This document shows positions 42,851 to 55,158 of a DNA stretch of 64,000 nt, piece after piece (within the stretch, counting starts at the first letter, position 1; every line of letters begins with the position of its first letter). The translations under genes and the position numbers were made by a program. The notes under the pieces are model-generated. The model did no database searches, had not been told where the DNA came from, and saw only the letters and a list, made by a program, of their open reading frames with translations. This stretch comes from Heracleum sosnowskyi (taxonomy: Eukaryota > Streptophyta > Magnoliopsida > Apiales > Apiaceae), in NCBI GenBank assembly GCA_030848705.1, contig CM061244.1, forward strand, positions 48,773,190 through 48,837,189. The letters run 5' to 3'.

Positions 42851-43517
42851 CTTCATTTGAATTTGTTTAATCTGTAATTATCAGATGACCTTGACTATAA
42901 CTTTGTTTTGTGAAGAAATTGGTACACTGTTTTGGACTATTTTTGGTATGCAAACATTTGTTTACGATAAGGTTAATAGTCTTAGGATGTTTTCAATGTT
43001 TCAAGTTTTAGATCATTAAACTTTGTCAATATCAAAAACACATATGCCATTCTCAAAACTCCTTGTATCAAAAACAGGATATGACTATGTCAATTTAATC
43101 GATGTCAATATAGTTTAAATGAGGCATGATTAGCTGTATCATATCTATAAACATGTTAGAAAACATATTCAGAATACTGTTCAAATAGTAAACAAAGTAT
43201 AATGAAACTTATGAAACCAAGAGTACATAATAATCTAAGAAAACCACAGGAAAAAAGACAAAGACCGAAAATAGGCCAAAAATAAAAGAATGACATAAAC
43301 ATGATAGGAAATCCCTTCAATTTCAAATAAATTGATACTTATATCCATACATAAGGAATAAAATGATAACTGAAATGTACTGAGATACTACACATTTATT
43401 CAAATAAAAAACTTAAATTTTCCAATGTCAAATTTAATTGGTGTAAAAGAACGTTGTGCAATACGTGGATTTCATATCTCAGCATAAGGTCCATAAGGCA
43501 TTCAGATGGATTGTGTT
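42851..43517. other. Spacer between convergent B3 and RPA genes
   Basis: 667 bp, AT-rich, presumably the two 3' UTRs. No ORF or repeat of note. Confidence 0.5.
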
Positions 43518-44770
43518 TCAGAGGCCATTGATGTGTAGATGACCTTCTTCAACCAACCTATAAAACCAAAAAGTTCTAAACCATATTAATAAAACCTGAA
43601 ACTTTGTAAAAAAAAGGGAATAAATGTTACTTTCGAAGCAAAAAAAAAAATGCAAAATACCTATTCCTCATCATGAACACATCTTCATGAGAAAGATTGA
43701 TAAAAATCTTTGAGGAAGGCAAGTTGGTAATAGTGACCCTCCCTGGTGCATACAAAAAATGAGATATAAATTTAAACACATCAGTTACACATTGAAAAAA
43801 ATGTTGGAGGTGATATCATTACCTCTAAAATACGATAGTTTCATGCTGGCCAAAATTACAATTATTGGCCTATCCACGTAATTTGCATACAAAGGCAATG
43901 TATTTGCATTAAGCGGACCCCACAAATGAACACTGTGCGAGACACTGACATAAAAGGAACAGATACAAAAAATGAATTTAGATTCATGAAAACCAATCAC
44001 TGAATACACTATTAAAATAGATAAATAGATAAATAATCAAAAAATCTTGTAGCTAATTTATCACCTTCCATCCCTAATTCGGAAGCGCACAATTTGTCTA
44101 TCACCAACATGGGTATGTATGGTCTGTTGTGCCTCAAGGTCCTCCATGACTCCAATAACATCTAAAAAAATATAAAATCTAAAAATGGCCAGAAAATGTA
44201 CTTGTAGATACAATACGAAATGAAATAAATATCACCTGCTGAATATAAAGGTTTCCGATGTGGTTCATAGGCAAGTACAATGTCAAGAAAATCATGTAAA
44301 GATTTCAAATCAAACTTTTGCATTGGGATTATGAAGTCATCGGGAACATAAGGAGTGATAATTGTAGTCGGAAGAAAATCAATGCAATCAGGTGTACTAA
44401 CAGGCCTGTAAAAACCATATGCTGGACGTACACGGACATTCACAATGTTGTATAAGCCACCTTCGAATATAGCATTATTAAAATTGAACCACAAATCATG
44501 TCTCACAGTTGCTAGCATATGGGTATTTTGCTTAAAAAACACAACATTTGTTGACATGTTTAACTTCTGCAATAGTAATACCTTATTTTAATTTCAAAAT
44601 ATAAGATTGCAGGAATAACTAATTCTTACCAGAGAATCTAAAAGAAGCATATGGTGAGTGATTACATCACCGTTATTATTAACCGTCTCCCACATCCTTG
44701 TAACACGAACCTTCAGTGTCCACCCTATTTTGGAATGATCTAGTGTCGAAAGATGATCGTGCAAGTTCAT
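43518..44770 (-). CDS. RPA1-like protein, 270 residues, six exons, intact
   Basis: Replication protein A large-subunit-like; such short forms bind single-stranded DNA and are frequent in plant Helitrons. Exons: 44770-44630, 44566-44236, 44161-44065, 43944-43823, 43742-43661, 43557-43518. All have GT-AG borders, and exon phases add up to 813 nt with no stop until TGA at 43518-43520. Residues 1-47 begin OB fold A (GWTLKVRVTRMWE), exon 2 completes it (DFIIPMQKFDLKSLHDFLDI), and exons 3-6 form OB fold B (VIGVMEDLEAQQ, VHLWGPLNANTLP, IFINLSHEDVFMM). There is no C-terminal zinc-ribbon OB fold, unlike host RPA70. A CAG acceptor right before the ATG suggests a spliced 5' UTR. Open frames here contrast with the decayed Rep-helicase beside it. 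Confidence 0.82.
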
Positions 44771-44984
44771 ATCTGAAAAAAAGTGGTGAAATATTAAAAT
44801 AATGAAAAAATCTTTAAGTTGAAGAACTATATGATAACAGGAAGTAACATGTACAGAGATTGAAAATATACAATGCTCACAACACAATTAAACGTTGTGT
44901 AAAGAACAAAAACACATAACATGAGATAGAGTAGTAAACAATACCTTTGTTTATCTTTTATTTTTAGTCGATATCCTCAAAGTT

Positions 44985-45065
44985 TGTGGGATAGTGGGAT
45001 AAATCAGACGTGGGTTGGTTGCTATATAAAGGATAATTTTGTTTCTCGTTCATATCTTCTTTTGA
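44985..45065 (-). promoter_or_regulatory. Putative promoter of the RPA1-like gene
   Basis: GATAGTGGGATA, CTATATAAAGG and CATATCTTCTTT, about 215-295 bp upstream of the ATG. The same order of words lies upstream of the broken paralog (12339-12420). Confidence 0.4.
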
Positions 45066-45851
45066 AAGGAAAATAATTTTTAATTGATAAAATCAAGGAT
45101 TTTAGTAGCTAATGAAGGAGGTGATGAATAAATCATATTAAGTGATATCTTCCTACATAATATCCTATAAGATTAAAAGGGAATTGATTCTGAAAAAAAC
45201 ATTAAAAAAATCTCATACATATTTGAAATAGTTGGATTGGTATTTGATTAGTCAAAAATCAAAAGGAAATCAGATAATATCAGTTTAAAAATAAATAATT
45301 AATTAATTAGTAATTGATATGTAAAAAATCTCAAATGATTAATGTAATATTCTCAGCCCCATAAATAATGATTTGATTATTTTAAATGATTATAAATATT
45401 ATCAATCTTGCATCCACTTCTATAATAAAAACATGATAGATTGACAAAATTATTAAATTAAATTGAAACAAATATATAGAAGATATTTTAGGTAGTATTA
45501 AATAGGTAGAAAATTGGAGGGGTTGACCCCGTTTAAAATTGTTTTTTTTTATAATTTTCTTGATGTCAAATATCATACTTTAATTAACTACTATATATCA
45601 CAATCAAATAAAATTGGTAAATGAAAAACCATAATTCATATGGACTCATGTTGATAACATATATCTAATCCAATGCTTAAAAACCAGATACACAAACTCA
45701 TAAGAAAACATTTTACAATCACTTAAAATTGCATCGAAAATTGATTAGAAAAGTCAAATATGAAATGTTCGGAAATAAATTGCATTGCACAATCCTTGGA
45801 AATGTATAATCAAATTCTTAAACAACAGACTGGAATAAACATACAAACAAT
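45066..45851. other. AT-rich spacer between RPA and Rep-helicase
   Basis: Nearly 800 bp with no supported gene, repeat or terminal hairpin. Confidence 0.5.
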
Positions 45852-45893
45852 CTAACTTGGCAAGTTATAGAAAACTTCCTCAAAAACCACATT
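45852..45893 (-). pseudogene. RepHel C-terminal end beyond the LTR nest
   Basis: Reads VVFEEVFYNLPS and TAG (45852-45854), in frame with GVSTNITA left of the break at 55159 when the solo LTR and one AGCAG copy are removed. This is the usual end of plant Helitron helicases. Confidence 0.8.
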
Positions 45894-45898
45894 AGCAG
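45894..45898. other. TSD AGCAG of the copia solo LTR (left copy)
   Basis: AGCAG at 45894-45898 and again at 55154-55158, flanking LTR ends TG (45899) and CA (55153). Confidence 0.9.
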
Positions 45899-48800
45899 TG
45901 GGGGGTTTCGGGCACAAAACGCAATGGAAAAACGCGTAAAAACAGAAAAATAACGAAACCCTCCGCAGGATCCATGCGAAACACGATATTTAATTCGTGA
46001 AGAGAATTGTTTACCTTTTAAGTAGCTTTACGATTGGTTGACAGATGGAGGTCATTTGCTATGATCACCACGTATCCCGCCTTGCGATATACGTCTCTAA
46101 TCAGTCCACACGAACGCCCGATCGTCCAACGATCACCGGAGTTGGTACTAGCCAAGAACTGCCCTCGGAAATCTCTCTCTCTCTCTAGCCTCTCTAAGAT
46201 GTAGAGCTGCTAGGGTTTTTTTAACAAAAACGAATTCTGTCAATTAACCCTAAAACAATACATCTTAATATATTTATATGGAGAGAATTCTGGGCATATA
46301 CCTAATCTGATTGGGCTTCCAAAACCCAATCTGATTATTAGTAGTATTTTATCATATTCGAATTATTATATAATTAATCAAGTCCTACTTAAATAATCCA
46401 ATAATTCAATATAATAATAATTCAATTAAATTCGAAATTTAATTAATGCTCCGTTTAAAACGTTCTTTGTGTGTGACCCTTTAGGTTATTATTACGTTGG
46501 CAATAATTTTAATATCTCATAATAAAATTATAAACAATGAGTGACATTTAGTAATACATCATTGCTACCCAAGTAATAATAATAATTGGTGATCCAATTA
46601 AATCTTTAATGAATAATGTTCCATGTAATATAATCCTTTTAACCTTATATTATAGATAAAACTCGAGGCATGGTTTATGTCATCCTCTTCAACATTTAAT
46701 CCCGGTTTACTTGATCGATGAGTAGACTATTAAACAAATAACAATTTGAGCATGGCCATATATTTCATAGTCTCACTCAATCAAGAGGCCAATAATATCA
46801 CTCCTAAAATAGGAGGGTTAAATCCTATATCTATCATTCATATTTCTCATATGATTCATAATATACCCAATGTCCACCTTTATCATTACCCGGTCAAAGG
46901 TAACTTTGAGTAGAATCAAAGTATATTAATTCTCATATAGAAATATAATGATTTCAAGTCTAAGGATCATTACACCATTATCACTGTGAGAATTGCCTAT
47001 GACACTTGATAACATTTACCATGAAGAATTCACACGGTGGGTCTATCCAGTGCCATGTTCTGCTAACATGCACTTATGTCTTTGACTTTAGTATCACCAT
47101 ACTTATGACCAATGAGATGTGGTCATCAGTCAACAAACATACTAGTCATAATGCATTATTATTGTCCTCAAATAATAATACTCGACTAGGGATCTTTTAG
47201 GATTATAAACACTACTCATATAATCTCATTTCTAAGTCACATACTGTAATATCCGTGAATTTTATTATTTGATTAAATGATATATTTAATATAAAAATAT
47301 TTATTGTGGAGTATTGGAATATTATTAAATGATAATTATTGTGTGATTATGTGCTAAATGGTGAGTCGAAAGCCCCTTTCAAATATTTCGTCATTTGGAA
47401 TTTTCTTCAAATCTGAGCCCCGTTTTGATAATTCAAGGGCCCCATTGGAATTTCGTACATTAATTAATATCTCTTCGTCTTTCGTATTCGAATCATTATC
47501 GGGAGAGATATTCATATCATTTCATTCCTACCTATTTGATTTTGCTAGAATAATTCGTTTTGTTCAAAAAAGGGGAAAATTGTTTCGAACCCTAATTGCT
47601 TAAGGGGACGGATATATCGTTTTATATCAATATTACCTTTGTTATAGCCCCAGTATTCTTGAGCATTAGTTATATAATGATATGTATTGATTTGGATAAT
47701 TATCAATCCTTGTAGATAATTATCTTCTCGTAAAACGTATTTTTAACCTAATTAGGGTTTTTAAACGATCCAGTGGATCTATAACGATCCAAAAGTGTTC
47801 CTTGGGGTATTATTTTTCCAAAAATATATAAAGACGAATCGTACCTTATAACCTTCATAATCTGCAGTGCGTATAATCAAAAAGTAAAAATTCCTGAAAC
47901 GTGTTCTTCGTGTTCTTGAATAATCAATCCATTCGTTCAAGGTGTTATTGATTTCAGAAATCAAAGTTCAAGTACTCAAATCAAAGCTCTTGATCTCTAG
48001 TTTCAGAATCTTCCAACATCATCATCATCTGGTAATTTTTCGATTTGTTATGAATTTTTCAATATTCGAATTAAAATTAGGGTTCATACCCGATTTGGGG
48101 ATTTTCATTCTGTTGATTCTCCGTTCAATTGGTTGCTTCTAACATGTTCCTAGGGTTCTAATTAGCAAGAATCCATGCTTTAATTTCATGTTTATGTTCG
48201 ATTTTGATGGGTTTGATTTTCGGGTTTTGACCCGAATTCTTCTTTTGAATAGTCTGTTCATATGAATGATATGACATTGTTTTTGGTAGAGGGCTTTCAT
48301 TGTATGTGTTCTTAGCTTCATTTTAACATAAAGAACGTAGAGTTTCATGTAGGATTTTTACAAATCGGAAAATTTGTTTAAGCTCGTCGGAAAATAGTCG
48401 GGTTTTTGATTCCGGCGATGTTTTTGGTACGTTTTTGATCGGAATGTGTTGCTGTGTTTATTTGGAATGTTTTGATATAAAAACCCCCAATTTTGGATGT
48501 GTTTTTGGCTCGTCGGAATCTGGAAAAGGTCGCCGGATTCTGGAAAAATTCTGGCAGTTCTTGGCAACCCGTTTCAGTTCTTGGCGACCCGTTTACCCGA
48601 AGTTTGACCCGGTTTCAATCTTCAAAACCCTAATTCAATTTATGAAAACTGTTTCTGGATTTTATTTTTAAATTTAATTCGAAAATAGTTTAAAAACTTT
48701 AAAAATTCATATTTTTATTTTCAAAATATATTTTAATATCAGACAAATTCTGGAAAATTATATTTATTATTTTAAATCAGAAAATTGATTAAACTTAATT

Positions 48801-50416
48801 ATTTTAATTATTTTTAATTAATAATTAATTTATTAATTAATTGGTTATTTCTTTTAATCAATTAATTCTTAAAAATTAATTATTAATTAGATTTAATTAA
48901 TTTAAAATTCAGTTTAATTATTTTCAATCCTATTTATTTATTTAAAAATAGTTTGAGCATTTAAAAAGTGTCAATTAATTTTATTAATTGATTTATTTGC
49001 ATTTAAATGTTTATATTGGATTTAAAAATCTGATTTTTGATTTAAAAATTAGTAATGACTTATTTAAAATTCAAATAAGTTTCGTATGATGTTTTAAAAA
49101 TATTTATAAGTGCTATATGGTTCGTATGTGTTGTGTAATGTGTTTTATAGTCTGTATGTGCCCGTACTAGGGCTCATATCTGAGTTTTAAATATCGTAAA
49201 TCATTCCGGACGTCCGATACGTAACCGGTTACTTGTTTAAATGTGATTATTGATTGAATAAGTGTCGAGAGTAGAACGAGAATAGTTAGACTTATTGTGA
49301 TGAGTTGTTTAATTATAGAATCGAGTTCCCGGAGCAAGGGAAAGGGAAAGGTAGAGTGAGCAGAGTCGATCCGACAGCAGCGTAGACCAGGCAAGTATCT
49401 GTGCCTTTACTTGTGATAAAATTTATTATTGTCTTGATTACTTGAATACCGTTATCCCCAGAACAATTCAAATTATCAATCTTTTAACCGCATTTGGACA
49501 ACTGATTCCATTTCCTTAGAGATTCTTGATTCTTTGATTTGATCTATATCGGAAACCCTTATTTCCAATTCACTTGATTATTGGTTACCACCATTTGTTA
49601 TTGTTTATCATCCTTTGATTATTATTGACAACCATTGATTATTTGACTTCCATCTTGACTATTGATTACGGTCATTGATTATCGATTACCAATCTTGATT
49701 TCCTTATTGAATGAGTACACTGTACCATCGAAATTATTCCATGATTCCTTCTCGATCTTCATTTGATACTGAGCAGTTGAAGCTCTTTTGCAATTACTAT
49801 ACATTGAGTTTATCTTATTGAGCATGTTATTGTTTATACCCTATGATAGATTTGGCATGTTTTTAAAATGGACCAGTAATTGGTCGGGCCATATTTATGG
49901 TCGGAATAACTTAAGGCCCAGTTTGGCCTAGGATCCAGTAGAGGACTATGTTGTGAGCTAGTCCGGGGTTGATGTGTGGCTGGCCAGCAACACAACCTTT
50001 GATTTGAATAAAATGTATAAGCCAAATTCTAATTCTTTTTCTTCAATTGTTATTGATACAAAGCATGTGTTAGCTAAGTATTGTTGATTCTGATATCATA
50101 AATTCATATCCTTACAACTGTGATAGAAATGATTCATTGATGTTTGCTGAGCAATTTTGGCTCACTCTTGCTTGTTATTTTCTAACCCTATTCCAGTGAA
50201 GCGAGAGTATGAGTCAGCGTAGCGTGACCGATAGTTCACCGGCAGCCAGAAGAGCCCCTCGAGTCATTGTCATTGGCAGGGTAGTTGTTGTTTTGCTTTT
50301 CTAGATTAGATGTCTAGATTTGAACTTTAGTTGTGATGTAATAACTCTGATAAAACTGGTATTGTATTAATAAAAGATTGTAGTAGCTTGTGTTCATTGC
50401 CATAATCTGGATGCGG

Positions 50417-53400
50417 TGTAACGCATTAGAATTTTGACTTATAAATTATTATCAACATGTGAATACCATTAATTTTATATGTGTATGCGAATTGTTTAAT
50501 AGGCTCTTTGTGCTAATTTGAGTAGCTTTAAATTTATTTTTGTTAATAAGAGCTATTTAAAATTAATTAATATTTATTGCTAGTAATAGCAATTGAGATT
50601 TTATTCTTGAAATTTTAGTTAGCAATGATGATCTTGGTATAATGTGATTTATGTGTAAGCTCATATTTTAGTCATACTTGTTTGAGATAAAAATAATTAT
50701 TTGATATAGTCCTATAATTTTGAAATTTCTTTATGTGCCATAATTGTTACGTGCTTAAAATGTGAATTATATGCGTGGTGAATAATTAGTTAATTGTGAA
50801 TGTGGTTTCTAAATTTTATTTAAGTGCTCTGAAAATTTATTTGGGTCATATAATATTTATATTAAATTTAGAGAATGCTTTAATTATTTAATTAATAGCA
50901 TAAAATATTTCTTAGCATTACTTTTATTTTATTTTAGTTTTAAACTCATGATTTAAAATTTTATAACCACTTGATTATTTTAATTATTTATTTTGAGAAA
51001 TGCTACACCCCCTAGATTATTTATTTTCAATGGGTAATTTATTTATTTACCTAGTGAGTAGTAAAATTCTATTTAAAATTATTTTTGGGATTAAAAGACA
51101 TTTTATTTAATTATTTCTTTGTAAATGCAATTTTATTTATCTAATCTACAAAAGTTATTTGTAGAATAATATTTCTACTTGATCTAGAAGTGGGAATATG
51201 AGTTTACATAATAGCCCTTGATTTTTATCATTTTAGCATTTTATTTAATTGGGCATTTTTGTCATTTAATAATTAATTCCCTAAATAACCAAAAAGTAGT
51301 GACCTTTACATTACTTTTAATTCCCCTATAAAAACCCCCACCCCCCTCCCGGCCTCCCGGCCTCCCCACTCCCGTTCTCTTCTTCTTCTTCTTTCCCAAA
51401 ACTCTCACTTCTCTCTCTAACATTTCCCTTGTTCTTCATCTCTTACAAATTAAAATCACCAAAAGCTTGTGATTCTCTCATCCAAATTTCAAGTGTGAGT
51501 AATCAAAACACTCCTCTCTCAAATCTCTACAACCCTCTTGTGTCAATATCAAGTTTTGATTCAATTTTGAATTTGGTAATTTTCGGATTTTCATTTCTCT
51601 TTGTTTAAAACTTACATGCAATGGTTGATTATTGGTAATAGGGATGATTCTCGGTGAGATCCATCATTTTGGACTCATCCGAGAAGAAACCCGACCATGG
51701 GCAATGATCCTTGTGAGCCATGGTCTTGATTTCATATTTACAAGTTTGATTCAAGTGTATTTTTACTTGATTGGGTGTTAAAAGTATATGCATGTCATTA
51801 ATTTTGTTATATTTGATGATTTTAGTTGAAGTTTGATAATGGGTTTTGAGTATTGTTACAATATAGCTATGTTTGATGATGGGTAATTGATAACTAAATG
51901 TTTAAGTGTTTGCATGTTATTTATTTTGTGAATTCTTGATGAATTAATAATAGATTATTAATGGTTTACGTTTAATTTTGAATAAGAAGTTGAATGTGAT
52001 AAGAAAAGTGATATATGATAATTATTGATCTTGCATGTTAGTTCATGATGAGATTTGATTATTAGTAATGTTAGTTTTAGTAATTTAATTTAATTGTAAT
52101 GTTATTGAAACGTAATTGCTTGGTGATGTGATTTTTGGATTGAAAGATGGGAGTTAAGGTGGAAGGAGAAGCGAAGAGAGGAAAAGAGAGAGAGGGGCCG
52201 AGAGAGGGAGATGGAGAAAGAAGAGAGGGAGATTGGGAGAAGCCGAGAGAGAGAGAGAGATGGAGGGAGGATGGGAAGGATTTGAGTTTTTTTTTTAATT
52301 GTGATTATGGGGGTGTGATTTAAAAATATGGATTTTGAATGTGTGTGTGTTATTTAAATGGGATTTTGAGCGAGTATAGGTGTGCACTTTCGAAATGTGT
52401 TTTTAGGTGTGTATCTTATTTTAAAAATGTGATTTTGGTGTGAGTTATTCAAAAACATGATTTTCTAAAAGTGTGAGTATGTTATTCAAAAATAAGATTT
52501 TGTGTGTGACTTAAAATACGATTTAAAAATGTGTGTGTGCGTAATCTTTTAAAATGTGTTCACTATGTGTTCTTTCAAAAATGTGTTCTTGTGTGTGTGT
52601 GTTATGTTTTCAAAAATGCGTTCTTATGTAAGGGATGGTGGATGTAGTTACGCCAAGAGTGTGAGGTGTGTGTGTGTTGCTTGTATGAGTGTGGGATGGT
52701 GTGGTTAGGCCTTAAGGCCGAAGGAGAAGATGAGAAAGAAGGAGAGGTCGAGAGGCCGAGAAGAAGAAGGGAAAAAGAAAGGAGAAGGTGTTGATGGTGG
52801 TATTGTAATGACATAGTTTTATTCAATCTTAAATGGTATACATGGTCACTTATATGCTAATTGTTTAGTTAAACTTTAACTGACATAGGTTGTCGTCAAT
52901 TGAATAAGTATATATTATGTTGAATTATGTGGACGTCTTTAATTAGACTTTGTATTTCTTTAGCAATTAAGATTGGGTTTTGATTAGTTAAATCGAAGCT
53001 TAATCGTAAATTGATTTAGGTGGTTGGTATAATTCTTGAGGTGCGTATACATGGCTTATGTGATTAAGTGTTAATGTTGTCCAAGAATGTAGATAGAGTT
53101 ATTAAAGTACTTTGTTTTGAGACTTTTCCGTCATAAGATTGAGGAATGTCATGTGATGTCCTTAAGCGATATATGCTAAGTGACTACATGCTTAAATGTT
53201 AACTAAAGTTGTAAAGACACTATGTGCTTCTTGATTGTATATATATATAAGTGTATGAAATTGTATGACGATGGGGTAGAAGTATTTAGTAATACGTAAA
53301 CAAAGCTGAGGTACTAAGTGTTAAAGACTAAGACGATATTATACCTTTACATAGGTACAAGTAAGAGGCCAGGAAAGGAGCCCGTGTACGTAAAGTCAGA

Positions 53401-54586
53401 GTGGTGTACAAGTTATTGAGTCAGTTATCGGCTTTTGAGGCAAGTGTCTATTCCCTCCACTTATTTTTCAAGTGGTAGTTCTCTTAAATTATGATGTGAA
53501 TGTTACCTTTGAATTCTATTGCAAGTATACGTCCTACTTTTGCTTATCCTTTACTTATCATCGTGCAATTGTTCTCAATATCATGTCATTGTACCTTTTT
53601 ACCTTGTTCTTTCATATTAAACCTACAATTGTTCCTTTACCTTTGCTTTGTTCATATAAGCCTTTTTCCTTGACTTATACTTTGTTGACCTCTGTTAACT
53701 TTTGAATACCCGGAGCATACTTATTCCTTTGTTCACTTACTTACCATGCCTTTTAATTGTTCATTCTTTAAAACCCTTGCAATAAAATCTTGAATTAGCT
53801 TGTACCCTGAAACGAATGTTGGAACTATTGAAAGCCTCTTATTCATTTAATCCCTTTTGTTGAATTACTTATGAATGGAACAAACTTTGACCGTGGCGGC
53901 GGTCCTGGTAACTTATGTATGTATTTTAAGGCCAATGTGTGCCTATGGATCCTGAATGTTAGGACCTTGTGAAAACATGGTCTGGAGCTTTACGTGGCTG
54001 ATCACCCGTATAGCTCGTACCGTCTTACCGGAAGTTCCAATTCAATTGCTTAATCTTATTCTTTGAATAGAAAAGTATATCTTGAAACTTGTTACTAATT
54101 GAATACCTTTGATTATCATTTGATTACCAGTTGATTACCAGTTGATTACCAATTGATTACCTTTTGATTAATAATGGATTTCTAGTTGATATTTACATAC
54201 GTTGTTGATTACACTTGCTGAGCAATTTTTGGCTCACTCTTGTTTACCAATTGATTACCTTTTGATTAATAATGGATTTCTAGTTAGGAACGGAGTATGC
54301 AGTTTTCGAGTATCCGCTAAGAGGACCGTGAGAAGGCCTGATTCGAGATTCTAGGTTCATGTTGCCAGATAGATAGAGTTCATTTTAGACTTCACCAATG
54401 GTTAGATGGTGGCTTATGGTTTGTAATAAAACTGAATTAGATGTTGTAATAAACTTTGATATTTTAGATTCTTGTTTCATACCATAACCTGTGATCGATC
54501 CTTTGTTGAGGGGTCGTCTGTATAATTATGTTTTATTCAGAGCGATAGTGGCACCAAATCCTGACCCCGGATTTGGGGGCGTCACA
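50417..54586 (+). repeat. Second gypsy LTR (4.17 kb) nested in the Tekay LTR
   Basis: Begins TGTAACGCATTAGAATTTTG and ends GGGGGCGTCACA. The end resembles Tekay LTR ends, and it shares the GCTGAGCAATTTTTGGCTCA box (54217-54236). TATAAAAA at 51327-51334 after a GC/pyrimidine-rich run. It contains a GA-rich tract (52150-52270), TG-rich tracts (52310-52700) and TTGATTACC repeats (54105-54270). TGCGG precedes it (50412-50416), but the matching TGCGG is at 54856-54860, beyond a foreign scrap. Confidence 0.75.
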
Positions 54587-54599
54587 GGAACATAATCGA

Positions 54600-54839
54600 A
54601 TGTAGCTATCAATTATGGATAGGTTTCAATCTTTGTAATTGATTAGGACTTATCATTGATAGAGAAGCTGTGTAGTATATAAACACAGTCTTGGTTTCGA
54701 TTTATATACGGAAGAGAAGAGAAGCGAATCAAGATAGAAGCTCTCGAGAACATAGAATTTCTTGAGAGAGTTTTTGTAAGCTAGCAGCTCTCAAGAACAT
54801 CAGAATTTCTTGAGAGAGTTTGTAACAGTTTTATATCAG
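54600..54839 (+). repeat. Sirevirus LTR fragment
   Basis: About 240 bp matching the reverse complement of the Sirevirus LTR at 15188-15742 (TAGCTATCAATTATGGATAG through GTTTGTAACAGTTTTATATC), with a TATA word near 54690 and an internal 20-bp variant. Both LTR ends are missing. Confidence 0.85.
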
Positions 54840-55158
54840 ATAGTGTTAAATAGTATGCGGTCTTGGTCAAGGGGTATTTGTGTCTTTATATATATTATGC
54901 ATGTGTTAAATAGTGTTCCGTTGGTCGGATGACTCCTCAAATCTGTACCCCGGGTTTGGAGGGCGTCACACATACTTAGAGATATAGAATTCATGCTTAT
55001 ATTCCAGGGACATTTATTATTCTAACATTTATATCGCAGTTAATAAAGACATAATAAATAATTTAAAGAAAATCCATAGAACATATTTATTAATAATCAA
55101 AATGTCTTCCCTAAGAACATTATAGTATTGTCTCTAGGGCACAAGCACTAACAAGCAG

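Larger units (their letters stand above)
47245..54970 (+). repeat. Tekay solo LTR nested in the copia solo LTR
   Basis: Parts 47245-50416 and 54855-54970, about 3.29 kb, the same family as the LTR at 5811-9131. TGTAATATCC...GGGCGTCACA, flanked by CATAC at 47240-47244 and 54971-54975. TATA-like TATATAAAG at 47825-47833. The ORF at 47358-47603 has a counterpart in the other LTR (8773-9018) simply because the LTRs are homologous. Confidence 0.92.
45899..55153 (-). repeat. Copia-type solo LTR in RepHel, split by a gypsy LTR
   Basis: Two parts, 45899-47244 and 54976-55153, 1524 bp in all. On the minus strand it begins TGTTAGTGCTTGTGCCCTAG and ends with a CCCGAAACCCCCCA-type word. The CCCTAGAGACAATA start is familiar from plant copia LTRs. 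With the perfect TSD AGCAG and no internal sequence, it is a solo LTR left by LTR-LTR recombination. No ORF inside is real. Confidence 0.85.

Noticed and set aside
52140..52830. GA- and TG-rich tract with an ORF (52602-52826)
   Set aside because: Simple-sequence DNA within a gypsy LTR; the ORF is low complexity.
54600..54839. Separate retrotransposon insertion with own TSD
   Set aside because: Both LTR termini are missing and flanks are not duplicated around it; it is a scrap in a repair junction.
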